A stretch of 64,000 nucleotides of DNA. It comes from Bacteroidota bacterium (GTDB taxonomy: Bacteria > Bacteroidota > Bacteroidia > Chitinophagales > Chitinophagaceae). The stretch spans positions 1 to 64,000 of the forward strand of contig JACPEA010000012.1 of NCBI GenBank assembly GCA_016183765.1, given 5' to 3'. The notes below the pieces were generated by a model, which worked only from the letters and a program-made list of their open reading frames with translations, did no database searches and was not told the origin of the DNA. Positions 47,120 through 56,891 of this stretch are shown here, piece by piece (the first letter of the stretch is position 1; the number at the start of each line of letters is the position of its first letter). The position numbers were made by a program, and so were the translations under genes.

Positions 47120-47149
47120 CGAAGGGCTGCCCAAACAGGCAGCCCTTCG
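47120..47149. terminator. Hairpin downstream of rpsA
   Basis: cgaagggctgcc-caaaca-ggcagcccttcg perfect 12-bp stem; weak T-run on the - strand. Confidence 0.55.
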
Positions 47150-47170
47150 TTATTTTAGAACAGAAGAAGA

Positions 47171-49072
47171 CTATTTAGCGTCGCCCTCTCCTTCCTGTAA
47201 TTTGGCTTTGATCTCGGCCAGTGCACCCAGGTCGCCCAGGGTTGCTTTTTCTACCTTGGCCTGGATGTTTTTCACCGCTTTTTTGGTGTTATCCGCTTCA
47301 GCTTTGGCTTCTTTTTTCTCTGCCGCTACCACATCTGCCACATGCTGTTCCCAGATACGTGCATGGCTCAGAACGATACGTTTTTCGTTACGATCGAACT
47401 CGATCACCATGAACTGTGCTGTTTCGTCGGCCTGTACCTGTTTGCCATCTTCCTTGTTCAGGTGACGGTTAGGGGCAAAACCTTCGAGACCATACTGTAA
47501 CTGAACCAGGGCGCCCTTGTCATCCTTACGGGTAACAGTGCCTTCGTGGATGGTACCTACAGCAAAGGTATCTTCCAGGGCATTCCAGGGATCTTCTTCC
47601 AGCTGTTTGTGGCCCAACTGCAGTTTGCGGTTCTCCTTATCAATGCTTAAGATGATGATATCGATCTGCTCGCCAACTTTTGTATAGTCGGTCGGGTGAT
47701 TGAAACGCTTTAACCAGCTCAGGTCGCTGATATGGATCATACCGCCGATACCTGCTTCCAGCTCAACAAATACACCGTAAGGAGTGATGTTTTTCACCAG
47801 TCCTTTGTGTTTGCTGCCTTCTGGGAATTTGGTTTCGATGGTGTTCCAGGGATCCTGGCTCATCTGTTTGATGCTCAGGCTCATCTTGCGGGAATCTTTA
47901 TCCAGGGTAACCACTTTTGCTTCGTACTCATCACCCAGTTTGAAGAATTCCTTCGCGTTGATCGGCGTATTGGCCCATGTGATCTCTGATACGTGTACCA
48001 GACCTTCCACACCAGGCTGAATTTCCAGGAACGCACCGTAATCTTCAATATTCACCACTTTACCTTTCACTACTGAACCTTCGGCCAGGCCTTCAGGCAG
48101 CACATCCCATGGATGCGGCGTCAGTTGTTTCAGACCCAGGCTGATACGTTTTTTGTCGTCGTCGAAATCCAGTACCACCACCTGTAATTTCTGGTCCATC
48201 TTCACCACTTCGCTTGGGTGAGAGATACGGCCCCATGAAATATCGGTGATGTACAGCAGACCATCCAGGCCACCGAGGTCCATGAAAGCACCGAAATCTG
48301 TGATGTTCTTCACCACACCTTCCAGTACCTGTCCTTTTTCGAGTTTGCTCATGATCTCTGCACGCTGTGCTTCGATATCGCTTTCGATCAGGGCTTTGTG
48401 TGATACTACGGCATTCTTGATGGTTTCGTTGATCTTAACCACTTTGAATTCCATGGTCTTGCCTACAAACTGATCGTAATCAGTTACTGGCTTCACATCG
48501 ATCTGAGAACCTGGTAAGAAGGTTTCCATTCCAAACACGTCTACGATCAATCCACCCTTGGTTTTGCTGGTAACGGTTCCGGTGATCACTTCTCCGGTCT
48601 TATGTACTTCCACAATTCTTTCCCATGCGCGGAAAATGCGGGCTGATTTGCGGCTCAGGTGCAGGTTACCGGAACGGTCTTCTTTCTCCACTACCATCAC
48701 TTCCACTTCATCTCCTATCTTCAGTCCTGGCACATCACGGAATTCGTTCAGGGAAACGAGGCCATCACTTTTAAAACCGATGTTTACAACCACATCTGTT
48801 TTGGTCAAAGCAACTACCCCACCTCTTACGATCTCGCCATCATTGATCTGTACAAAAGTGTCATCATACACTTTGTCGTACTTCATTCTTTCTGTTTCAG
48901 CATAGTGACTCACATTACGCTTGTCAATGCTCCAGTCAAAATCATCATGAGCGGTTTCAATTACCGGCTCTGCCACAGGTGCATTTGTTGTCGCAGTAGT
49001 AACTTCTACAGCTTCTGAAGCTGCAGCGTTCTCCTGTGCATCTGCGTTTAGTTGTTTGTTAATAAGATTCAT
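47171..49072 (-). CDS. rpsA: 30S ribosomal protein S1
   Basis: Multiple S1 domains (GVVKNITDFGAFMDLGGLDGLLYITDISWGRISHP; GLVKNITPYGVFVELEAGIGGMIHISDLSW). Confidence 0.95.
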   Translation of the reverse strand: MNLINKQLNADAQENAAASEAVEVTTATTNAPVAEPVIETAHDDFDWSIDKRNVSHYAETERMKYDKVYDDTFVQINDGEIVRGGVVALTKTDVVVNIGFKSDGLVSLNEFRDVPGLKIGDEVEVMVVEKEDRSGNLHLSRKSARIFRAWERIVEVHKTGEVITGTVTSKTKGGLIVDVFGMETFLPGSQIDVKPVTDYDQFVGKTMEFKVVKINETIKNAVVSHKALIESDIEAQRAEIMSKLEKGQVLEGVVKNITDFGAFMDLGGLDGLLYITDISWGRISHPSEVVKMDQKLQVVVLDFDDDKKRISLGLKQLTPHPWDVLPEGLAEGSVVKGKVVNIEDYGAFLEIQPGVEGLVHVSEITWANTPINAKEFFKLGDEYEAKVVTLDKDSRKMSLSIKQMSQDPWNTIETKFPEGSKHKGLVKNITPYGVFVELEAGIGGMIHISDLSWLKRFNHPTDYTKVGEQIDIIILSIDKENRKLQLGHKQLEEDPWNALEDTFAVGTIHEGTVTRKDDKGALVQLQYGLEGFAPNRHLNKEDGKQVQADETAQFMVIEFDRNEKRIVLSHARIWEQHVADVVAAEKKEAKAEADNTKKAVKNIQAKVEKATLGDLGALAEIKAKLQEGEGDAK

Positions 49073-49104
49073 AAAATACCCGATGGTTTTATTTCGGGGG
49101 AGCA

Positions 49105-49230
49105 AAGGTAGGGAATATTGAATATTGAATGGTGAACAAGGAATGATGAATGATATAACTTATTGACAATCAATAAAAAATGTTGAAGTATACCCAGTTC
49201 AACATTCAAAATCCCTTGTTCATGATTCAA
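49105..49230. repeat. Inverted repeat upstream/downstream of rpsA-uxuA made of GAATATTGAAT / ATGAACAAGG words
   Basis: gaatattgaatattgaatggtgaacaaggaatgatgaat ... ttcaacattcaaaatcccttgttcatgattcaatattc. Confidence 0.8.
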
Positions 49231-49234
49231 TATT

Positions 49235-50401
49235 CTACTGGTTTCGCTCGATGCCCAGTTCCAGGCCCCTCAGTTCTGCCAGGCCTCTTAAACGGCCGAT
49301 AGCGGTGTAACCGGGGTAGGCTCCGGATTTTTTCAGGTCGTCCAGCATCTGGTGACCATGATCCGGGCGCATAGGAATGGAGATACCGCGGCGCTTCTGT
49401 ACCTGAACGATCTCCTTCACCACAGCATACATATCCACGTCGCCATCCAGGTGATCGGCTTCATAGAAATTACCCAGGTCATCCCTTCGGGTGCTTCTGA
49501 GGTGGAGGAAATGAATATGATCACCCAGGCGTTTTACCATACCGGGCAGGTCATTATCCGGGCGTACCCCGAAAGAGCCGGTACAGAAACAAAAACCATT
49601 GGCAGGCGAAGCAACAGCAGCGCGCAGGTCATTGGCGTCCGCTTCGGTGCTCATGATACGTGGCAGACCCAGCACAGAATAGGGAGGATCATCCGGATGG
49701 ATGGCCATTTTCAATCCAAGTGATTCTGCTACGGGAACCACTTCGCGCAGGAAATGGAAAAGATGTTCTTTCAGTTTGGCGCGGTCAATGCCTTCGTATT
49801 TCTTCAGCGCATCAAAGATCTGTTCCGGCGTGAACTGCTCGCGACTACCTGGCAATCCCAGCAAAGTATTCTTGCACAGGAGGTCTTTCTCTTCCTGCGA
49901 CATGGAAGCCAGTTTCTGTTTACCTCTTTCGATCTCTTCAGGGGTATAATCTTTTTCTGCGCCGGGTCTTTGTAAAAGGAACAGGTCGAACGCGATGAAA
50001 GCCGCTTTCTCAAAATACAGGGCGCGACTTCTGTCGGGCATTTCGTATGCAATATCTGTCCTTACCCAATCCAGTATGGGCATGAAATTATAGGTGACCA
50101 CTTTCAGACCACAGGCGGCTACATTGTGCAGGCTGGTCTTATATTTTTCGATCCACTCCTGGAAGTTGCCGTACTGCCTCTTGATATCTTCATGCACGGG
50201 CAGGCTTTCAATCACGGTCCAGGTCATACCCGCAGCTTCGATCAATGCCTTTCGTTCGTTGATGGCTTCCACCGTCCAGATCTCTCCTACCGGGATCTGG
50301 TGCAAAGCGCTGACCACACCGGTACATCCGGCCTGTCGTATATCCCAAAGATCAACCGGGTCTTCCGGTCCGTACCATCGCATAGTGTGTTCCATTGCCA
50401 T
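49235..50401 (-). CDS. uxuA: Mannonate dehydratase
   Basis: [66 protein letters not shown]. Confidence 0.95.
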   Translation of the reverse strand: MAMEHTMRWYGPEDPVDLWDIRQAGCTGVVSALHQIPVGEIWTVEAINERKALIEAAGMTWTVIESLPVHEDIKRQYGNFQEWIEKYKTSLHNVAACGLKVVTYNFMPILDWVRTDIAYEMPDRSRALYFEKAAFIAFDLFLLQRPGAEKDYTPEEIERGKQKLASMSQEEKDLLCKNTLLGLPGSREQFTPEQIFDALKKYEGIDRAKLKEHLFHFLREVVPVAESLGLKMAIHPDDPPYSVLGLPRIMSTEADANDLRAAVASPANGFCFCTGSFGVRPDNDLPGMVKRLGDHIHFLHLRSTRRDDLGNFYEADHLDGDVDMYAVVKEIVQVQKRRGISIPMRPDHGHQMLDDLKKSGAYPGYTAIGRLRGLAELRGLELGIERNQ

Positions 50402-50491
50402 AATGCTTGCTTTTTATCAAACCTAAAAGTATCCCCACATATTTCATCGATCCCGACAGAAAAAATCTGCGAAATCGATGGCGGGAACGTC

Positions 50492-50582
50492 GTTCGTGAG
50501 TCGTGAATCGTGAATCGTGAGTAGTGAGTAGTCAATGGTGAGTGTTTTACTTCCTACTCACTACTCACTACTCACTACTCAC
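50492..50582. repeat. Inverted short-word repeat locus (CGTGAGTAGTGAGTAG / CTACTCACTACTCACG)
   Basis: gtgagtcgtgaatcgtgaatcgtgagtagtgagtag...cctactcactactcactactcactactcacg. Confidence 0.9.
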
Positions 50583-50589
50583 GCTCCCC

Positions 50590-52260
50590 CTACCAGAAAA
50601 TCGTATACAGCGCCGTCAGGATACCGCCTACGATCAAAGTCCCTACTGCAAAAGCAGGGTTGAGCTTAAACATAGATTTATCTATCTCGAGTCCATTGGT
50701 CTTAACACCGCGCTTATTTTCAATAGTACTGATGATCCACATACCAATGATACAGATCACGAATACGAAACCCATCCTGTCGATAAAAGGTATTTCATAG
50801 ATTCCTTCCACTTTTGCGGCGAAGCCCATGGGTTCGAGGAAAGAGAGGTCGGCAAATTTGGGAAGGAACTTGAAGAATATGGAGAACACAAATCCGCCCA
50901 CGGTGGCAAACAATGCTGCATTGGATGTGGTCTTTTTCCAGAAAAAACCCAGGATGAACATGGCGAAGATACCGGGCGATACAAAGCCCGTATATTCCTG
51001 TATGAATTCAAAACCACCTTTTTTACCGATACCCAGGAATGGCGCGATCAGTACGGCAACGATCAATGCTATGATCACTGAGATCTTTCCGATCCAGACC
51101 ATTTTCTTTTCGCTGGCATCTGGATTGATCTTTTTCTTGTAGATATCAAGCGTAAAAATAGTGGCGATACTATTGGCCTTTCCTGCCAGGGAAGCCACCA
51201 CGGCAGCTGTGAGGGCGGCAAATGCCAGTCCTTTCAGTCCCGGACCCAGCAGGTTCAGCATAACGGGATAGGCATTGTCCTGCACCAGTTCCCCGTTCAC
51301 CATCATCTGGTCCTGGAAACCACCTTCGTTATACAATACATATGCAGCAATTCCTGGCAGCACAACGATCACCGGCATCAACAGTTTCAGGAATGCGGCA
51401 AAGAGCAGTCCGCTTCTGGCAGTTTTCAGGTCGGCCCCCAGCGCACGTTGTGTGATGTACTGGTTACAACCCCAATAATTCAGGTTCACGATCCACATGC
51501 CGCCGATCAATACGGTGAGGCCTGGCAGACTGATAAAATTGGGGTTATCTTTTTTCAGGATCATGTGAAAATGATCATCGGCTTTTTCAGTAAGCAGTTT
51601 CAATCCATTCAATACACCCGTTGTGCCGAATTTTTCGGACACCAGTGTCAACGCAAGATAGGTAGTGGCCAGTCCGCCCACGATCAGGAAGAACACCTGG
51701 ATCACATCCGTATAACCAATCACTTTCATACCCCCCAATGTGATGACGATCGCAAACAAGGCGAGGAATATCATACAGAGATACAGAGGCAACCCGGAGA
51801 TGGCATGAATGGCCAATGCACCCAGGTATAAGATCGACGTGAGGTTCACCACTACGTAGAGTAACAACCAAAACACCGCCATGATCATTGCCACGGTACT
51901 GTTGTAACGCTGGTTCAGGAATTGCGGCATGGTGTAGATCTTATTCTTCAGGTATACCGGGATGAAAAAGATGGCTACGATCAGCAGTGTAGCGGCCGCC
52001 ATCCACTCGTAGGTTGAAATGGCGAGTCCCATTTTAAATCCATTGCCACTCATACCGATCATCTGTTCGGCAGAGATATTGGAAGCGATCAGCGATGCCC
52101 CGATGGCCCACCAGGTAAGAGATCCCTCGGCCAGAAAATAATCGTGTGAAGCAGTAGTGCTCGCTTTTTTCTTACGCCGGTAAACCCAGTATCCATAAGA
52201 GGCAACGATGATAAAGTACACTAGAAAAACAATGTAATCTGCAGTCTGCAATGATCTCAT
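50590..52260 (-). CDS. Sodium/sugar cotransporter (SSS family, vSGLT-like)
   Basis: DYFLAEGSLTWWAIGASLIASNISAEQMIGMSGNGFKMGLAISTYEWMAA; NYWGCNQYITQRALGA. Confidence 0.94.
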   Translation of the reverse strand: MRSLQTADYIVFLVYFIIVASYGYWVYRRKKKASTTASHDYFLAEGSLTWWAIGASLIASNISAEQMIGMSGNGFKMGLAISTYEWMAAATLLIVAIFFIPVYLKNKIYTMPQFLNQRYNSTVAMIMAVFWLLLYVVVNLTSILYLGALAIHAISGLPLYLCMIFLALFAIVITLGGMKVIGYTDVIQVFFLIVGGLATTYLALTLVSEKFGTTGVLNGLKLLTEKADDHFHMILKKDNPNFISLPGLTVLIGGMWIVNLNYWGCNQYITQRALGADLKTARSGLLFAAFLKLLMPVIVVLPGIAAYVLYNEGGFQDQMMVNGELVQDNAYPVMLNLLGPGLKGLAFAALTAAVVASLAGKANSIATIFTLDIYKKKINPDASEKKMVWIGKISVIIALIVAVLIAPFLGIGKKGGFEFIQEYTGFVSPGIFAMFILGFFWKKTTSNAALFATVGGFVFSIFFKFLPKFADLSFLEPMGFAAKVEGIYEIPFIDRMGFVFVICIIGMWIISTIENKRGVKTNGLEIDKSMFKLNPAFAVGTLIVGGILTALYTIFW

Positions 52261-52352
52261 AATGACGGTCGTTTATTGTTGGGTCTGTGGGTTTGCATCT
52301 TAATGAAACATAAAAGACGGCTAAACAGTAGGTTCCATTTCATACCCGGCGA

Positions 52353-53483
52353 TTATTTGACAGAAAACTGGTAGCGGGTAAGGGACCGATAGGTGTCACC
52401 TGGTTTTAGAATAGTATTTGGAAAAGAGGGTTGGTTGGGACCATCCGGAAAGTGCTGGGTTTCCATACAAAAGGCAGCATGTTGCTGGTATGGCTGCTGC
52501 CACTTTCCTTTCAGGGTTCCATCCAGGAAATTACCGGTATAGAATTGCAGTCCGGGCTCTGTCGTGAACACTTCCATCAACCTGCCACTGGAGGCATCAT
52601 ATGCAGTCGCTATTTTTTCAAGGTCATTGCCCTTACGGTTCAATACCCAGTTATGATCATATCCCCCTTTTACGGCAGCCAGTTCTGCACCGATCTTTTT
52701 GGGAGACGTAAAATCCATCGGGGTGCCTTTTACAGCAGGCAACTGCCCGGTTGGTATCAGCAGGCTATCCACTGCCGTAAACTTTTCTGCCTGGAGCATC
52801 ACTTCATGATCCAGGATGGTATTCTGTTTTCCGGCAGACAAATTAAAATAACAATGATTGGTCAGATTTACCGGCGTAGCTTTATCCGTAGTGGCGCTGT
52901 AAGCGATCTGCAGGGCATTATCGGAACCGAGTGTGTACACTACTTCTATCATAAGATTACCCGGGAAACCCTGATCCCCGTCCTTACTGGTATACGTAAG
53001 TTTCAGGCTGCTGTCGCCCGCCGGTTTACTGGCCTGCCAGATCACTTTATCTAGTCCCTGCAGTCCGCCATGTAAGGTATTGCCATGATCGTTCAGGGTA
53101 AGCTGGTAAGCCTGGCCTTCCAGTATAAATTTTCCTTTGGCAATCCGGTTACCATAGCGACCCACCAGGCATCCGAAATAGGGGTTTGCTTTTTGCAGGT
53201 ACCCAGAAAGTGAATCGAAACCCAGTACCACATCTCCCAATTCCCCTTTCCTGTCAGGAACCCAAAGCTGTGTAACGGTTCCTCCGTAGTTAAGGATGCT
53301 TACCTGCGTACCCTGCGGGTTGGTAAGGGTATACTGCACTACCGAATCGTTTTGGATGGTTCCCCAACTTTGTTCTGTTATTTTGAAGGCCATTTGAGAA
53401 GGTTCGGTATGATCTGTACTGTTCCGGCAGGAGCTGAATAATACCAACATGACTGCCAGAAAAAAAAGACCCTGTTTATTCAT
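52353..53483 (-). CDS. Galactose mutarotase (aldose 1-epimerase) lipoprotein
   Basis: Lipobox VLFSSC; NPYFGCLVGRYGNRIAKGKF, NDHGNTLHGGLQGLDKV, NLTNHCYFNLSA; start at MNKQGL. Confidence 0.93.
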   Translation of the reverse strand: MNKQGLFFLAVMLVLFSSCRNSTDHTEPSQMAFKITEQSWGTIQNDSVVQYTLTNPQGTQVSILNYGGTVTQLWVPDRKGELGDVVLGFDSLSGYLQKANPYFGCLVGRYGNRIAKGKFILEGQAYQLTLNDHGNTLHGGLQGLDKVIWQASKPAGDSSLKLTYTSKDGDQGFPGNLMIEVVYTLGSDNALQIAYSATTDKATPVNLTNHCYFNLSAGKQNTILDHEVMLQAEKFTAVDSLLIPTGQLPAVKGTPMDFTSPKKIGAELAAVKGGYDHNWVLNRKGNDLEKIATAYDASSGRLMEVFTTEPGLQFYTGNFLDGTLKGKWQQPYQQHAAFCMETQHFPDGPNQPSFPNTILKPGDTYRSLTRYQFSVK

Positions 53484-53594
53484 ATGTTTATTTTTATACC
53501 CGGGACAGACTGGTTTTACCACTGTCTCTTTTGTTTGATCTTATTTTATTTCAAATCTGCAGGTTCCGATCAGTATCCGATCTTGAAAATTAGT

Positions 53595-54923
53595 TCATAT
53601 AAACCGATTGATCAGGTTTTCGAGGTATTCCTGTTTGCCGCTAACTACTTTGGGTTCTCCCTGGGCGATGGCAAACTCGCGCAGTTTCTCCAGCGTCATC
53701 TTACCTGTTTCAAAATCCCTGCCTGCACCATTGTCGAATGAGGCATACCGGTCTTTGCGGATCTTCCGGTAGTCTGACTGCTGCAATACCTGGTCTGCCA
53801 CGATCAGTGCTCTGGCAAACACATCCATACCTCCGATATGGGCATAGAACAGGTCTGCCGGATCGGTTGAATTACGCCTGCGTTTGGCATCGAAGTTGAT
53901 GCCGCCGCCAGCAAAACCACCTGCTTCCAGAACCACCAGCATGGTCTCTGCCAGTTCATTGATATTATTGGGAAACTGGTCCGTGTCCCAACCGTTCTGG
54001 TAATCGCCCCGGTTGGCATCCATGCTGCCCAATACACCGGCATCGGCCGCCACCTGCAGTTCATGTTGGAAAGTATGCCCGGCCAGTGTGGCATGGTTCA
54101 CTTCAATATTTAATTTAAAATCATTCAGCAGATCGAACTGGCGCAGGAAACCGATCACGGTTTCGCTGTCATAATCATACTGGTGTTTGCTCGGCTCGCA
54201 AGGTTTGGGCTCAATAAAGAAGGTCCCGGTAAAACCCTGCCTGCGTGCATAATCTTTGGCCGTATGCAGGAAACGGGCCAAATGTTCTTTCTCCCGTTTC
54301 ATGTCGGTATTCAGCAAACTCATATATCCTTCACGTCCGCCCCAGAATACATAGTTTTCGCCTCCCAGTGCAATAGTGGCATCCAATGCTGCTTTTACCT
54401 GTGCACCGGCATGTGCCAGCACGTGAAAATCAGGGTTGGTGGCAGCTCCGTTCATGTAACGGCGGTTATTGAAAAGATTAGCGGTACCCCACAATAGTTT
54501 CACACCACTGGCGGACTGTTTCTGTTTGGCATAATCAACCAGGGCCTGCAGCCTTCTTTCGTTCTCGTGTACATCGTCCGTATAATCCACTACATCCACA
54601 TCGTGAAAACAGTAGTATGGGATATTCATTTTGGTGATGAATTCAAAAGCCGCATCCATCTTGTCCTTTGCTTTTTCTACTGCATCTGCTTTTGCGTTCC
54701 ATGGATACAGGTGTGTGGGTTCTCCGAATGGATCGCCTCCATTCCCAACAAAGGAATGCCAGTAAGCACAGGCAAAACGCAACCAGTCTTTCATGGCTTT
54801 GCCGGCTACTATTTTGTCTGCATCGTACCAACGAAAAGCCAATGGATTATCACTGCCGGCTCCTTCATATTTCACCTGGCCAATTCCCTGGAAAAACTCC
54901 TTGTCGCCTGTTATCACTTTCAT
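53595..54923 (-). CDS. xylA: Xylose isomerase
   Basis: [56 protein letters not shown]. Confidence 0.97.
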   Translation of the reverse strand: MKVITGDKEFFQGIGQVKYEGAGSDNPLAFRWYDADKIVAGKAMKDWLRFACAYWHSFVGNGGDPFGEPTHLYPWNAKADAVEKAKDKMDAAFEFITKMNIPYYCFHDVDVVDYTDDVHENERRLQALVDYAKQKQSASGVKLLWGTANLFNNRRYMNGAATNPDFHVLAHAGAQVKAALDATIALGGENYVFWGGREGYMSLLNTDMKREKEHLARFLHTAKDYARRQGFTGTFFIEPKPCEPSKHQYDYDSETVIGFLRQFDLLNDFKLNIEVNHATLAGHTFQHELQVAADAGVLGSMDANRGDYQNGWDTDQFPNNINELAETMLVVLEAGGFAGGGINFDAKRRRNSTDPADLFYAHIGGMDVFARALIVADQVLQQSDYRKIRKDRYASFDNGAGRDFETGKMTLEKLREFAIAQGEPKVVSGKQEYLENLINRFI

Positions 54924-54941
54924 ATTGTTATGATTTGGTCA

Positions 54942-56435
54942 TTACGAATTGTATGATGTTCTCAGTTTATCCTGTAGTAATTTTTCCCATTCCTGGTACA
55001 TCGTATCATATCGTTTTGTATCAGAAGGCTGCACTACTTTCAGCTTCTTCATGTTGCCGAAAGCCTCTTTTTCATCACGATAAATACCTGCACCGATACC
55101 TGCACCAAGGGCTGCGCCCACGCTTCCGTCACAGGCATACAATTCTACAGGTACTCCGGTGGTATTGACAAATATTTCCGTAAACACATCACTGAGAAAC
55201 AGGTTAGCCCGTCCTGCGCGTATCACTGAGGGCTGCAAGCCATTGCCACGCATGATATCCAGTCCATAACGGAAGGAGAAAGCGATACCCTCCTGTGCCG
55301 CCCGGAACAAGTGTGCTGATCCATGTTTATTGAGATCGATATTCAGCACATGCGCACCAATAGTTGCATTATTCAGCATCCTCTCCGCGCCGTTGCCGAA
55401 GGGCAGGATAGAAAGTCCCTCACTTCCTGGTTGAATGGCAGCTGCCGCTATATTCATTTCCTGATAGCTTAGTTGCGCCCCGGTTATGTTGCGTACCCAA
55501 TTATTGAGGATACCTGTTCCATTAATGCACAACAGGATCCCCAACCGCTGTTGCAGTGCACTATGGTTGACATGTGCAAACGTATTTACACGGGATTGCG
55601 GATCGTAGGTCAGTATGTCGCTGACACTATAAATCACGCCAGATGTTCCGGCAGTAGCAGCGATCTCACCGGGTTGCAGCACATTCAGCGATAAGGCGTT
55701 GTTCAACTGATCGCCCGCCTTGTACGATACCGGGATACCTGCTTTCAGTCGCAGCATATCAGCCACTTCCGGGCTTATCATTCCATGAGGTTCAAACACT
55801 TTTTTGATCGGGGGGATGATTGCCGTATCAAAACCATAATAGGCAAATACATCTTTCGACAGTTCCTGTTCGGCAAAATCCCAGAAGATCCCTTCCGACA
55901 AAGCAGAGAGGGTTGTGCCCGTCTGGCCAGTGAATTTCATGGCGATAAAATCCCCGGGTAATAGCACCTGGTCAATTTGTTCGTAGCGTTCCGGCTCATG
56001 AAGTTTTACCCATGCCAGTTTGGATGCTGTGAAATTACCCGGTGAATTCAATAAATGGGAAAGGCATTTCTCCGGACCGATAGCGTCAAAAGCTGCGTTG
56101 CCGATAGCTACCGAACGGCTATCGCACCAGATAATGCTATCGCGGAGAACACGCTGGTTTTTATCTACCAATACCAGTCCATGCATCTGGTAACCGATAC
56201 CAATGGCCCCAATATCTGCCGGATGATAGTTTCCGGTGGCGTGTGCTTTGAGGATAGCCTGCTGCACATGCTGCCACCACATTTCGGGCGACTGCTCGGC
56301 CCAGCCGGGCTGCAGTGATGTAATGCCCGATTCGGATTCGGGATACTGCGCCGATGCCAGGATTTGTTGCGTAGCAGCATCTACTATCGAAACTTTGATA
56401 GAAGAAGTGCCAACATCTATTCCTAATAATAGCAT
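54942..56435 (-). CDS. xylB: Xylulokinase
   Basis: LLLGIDVGTSSIKVSIVDA; GIGYQMHGLVLVDKNQRVLRDSIIWCDSRS; start at MLLLGID. Confidence 0.95.
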   Translation of the reverse strand: MLLLGIDVGTSSIKVSIVDAATQQILASAQYPESESGITSLQPGWAEQSPEMWWQHVQQAILKAHATGNYHPADIGAIGIGYQMHGLVLVDKNQRVLRDSIIWCDSRSVAIGNAAFDAIGPEKCLSHLLNSPGNFTASKLAWVKLHEPERYEQIDQVLLPGDFIAMKFTGQTGTTLSALSEGIFWDFAEQELSKDVFAYYGFDTAIIPPIKKVFEPHGMISPEVADMLRLKAGIPVSYKAGDQLNNALSLNVLQPGEIAATAGTSGVIYSVSDILTYDPQSRVNTFAHVNHSALQQRLGILLCINGTGILNNWVRNITGAQLSYQEMNIAAAAIQPGSEGLSILPFGNGAERMLNNATIGAHVLNIDLNKHGSAHLFRAAQEGIAFSFRYGLDIMRGNGLQPSVIRAGRANLFLSDVFTEIFVNTTGVPVELYACDGSVGAALGAGIGAGIYRDEKEAFGNMKKLKVVQPSDTKRYDTMYQEWEKLLQDKLRTSYNS

Positions 56436-56462
56436 TCGTATTTTTTTATACACTACCCCAGC

Positions 56463-56481
56463 CATTCCATATAATGGAATG
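56463..56481. promoter_or_regulatory. Palindrome CATTCCAT-ATA-ATGGAATG 5' of xylB
   Basis: Perfect 8-bp arms, ~28 bp upstream of the xylB start codon. Confidence 0.5.
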
Positions 56482-56891
56482 TGCAACCGGGTTAGATGGA
56501 TCAATTTACTGATAATGTTTGCAAAAAGCCGGAATTCCTTGCAATAAATACCTGCACCCGTTAAAACCCATCAAAAGCTACCTGCAACAATACTTTGCGA
56601 AAACGATATCGTAAACAAACAAAAATTACCGCCGGTTCTGTAAATTCATGAAAGGAACTGTTCTCAGCGATTGGGCGTATTTTCCACTGTTGCTGCAATA
56701 GGCCGTCAGGAATTGCCTCCTGTTGTATCTGGCATGGGTGGTGAAAAGCATGGAACGGATGCAGCAAAACCCGTTCCCGGAAACACAAGGGACAGGAACT
56801 GACAGCCTGCCTAAAACAGACCTGCCATTGGCTCTTCGCTGATTTGTATGAAATATATGATACCGCTTCACTTATCCTAAAACCAAAATGT

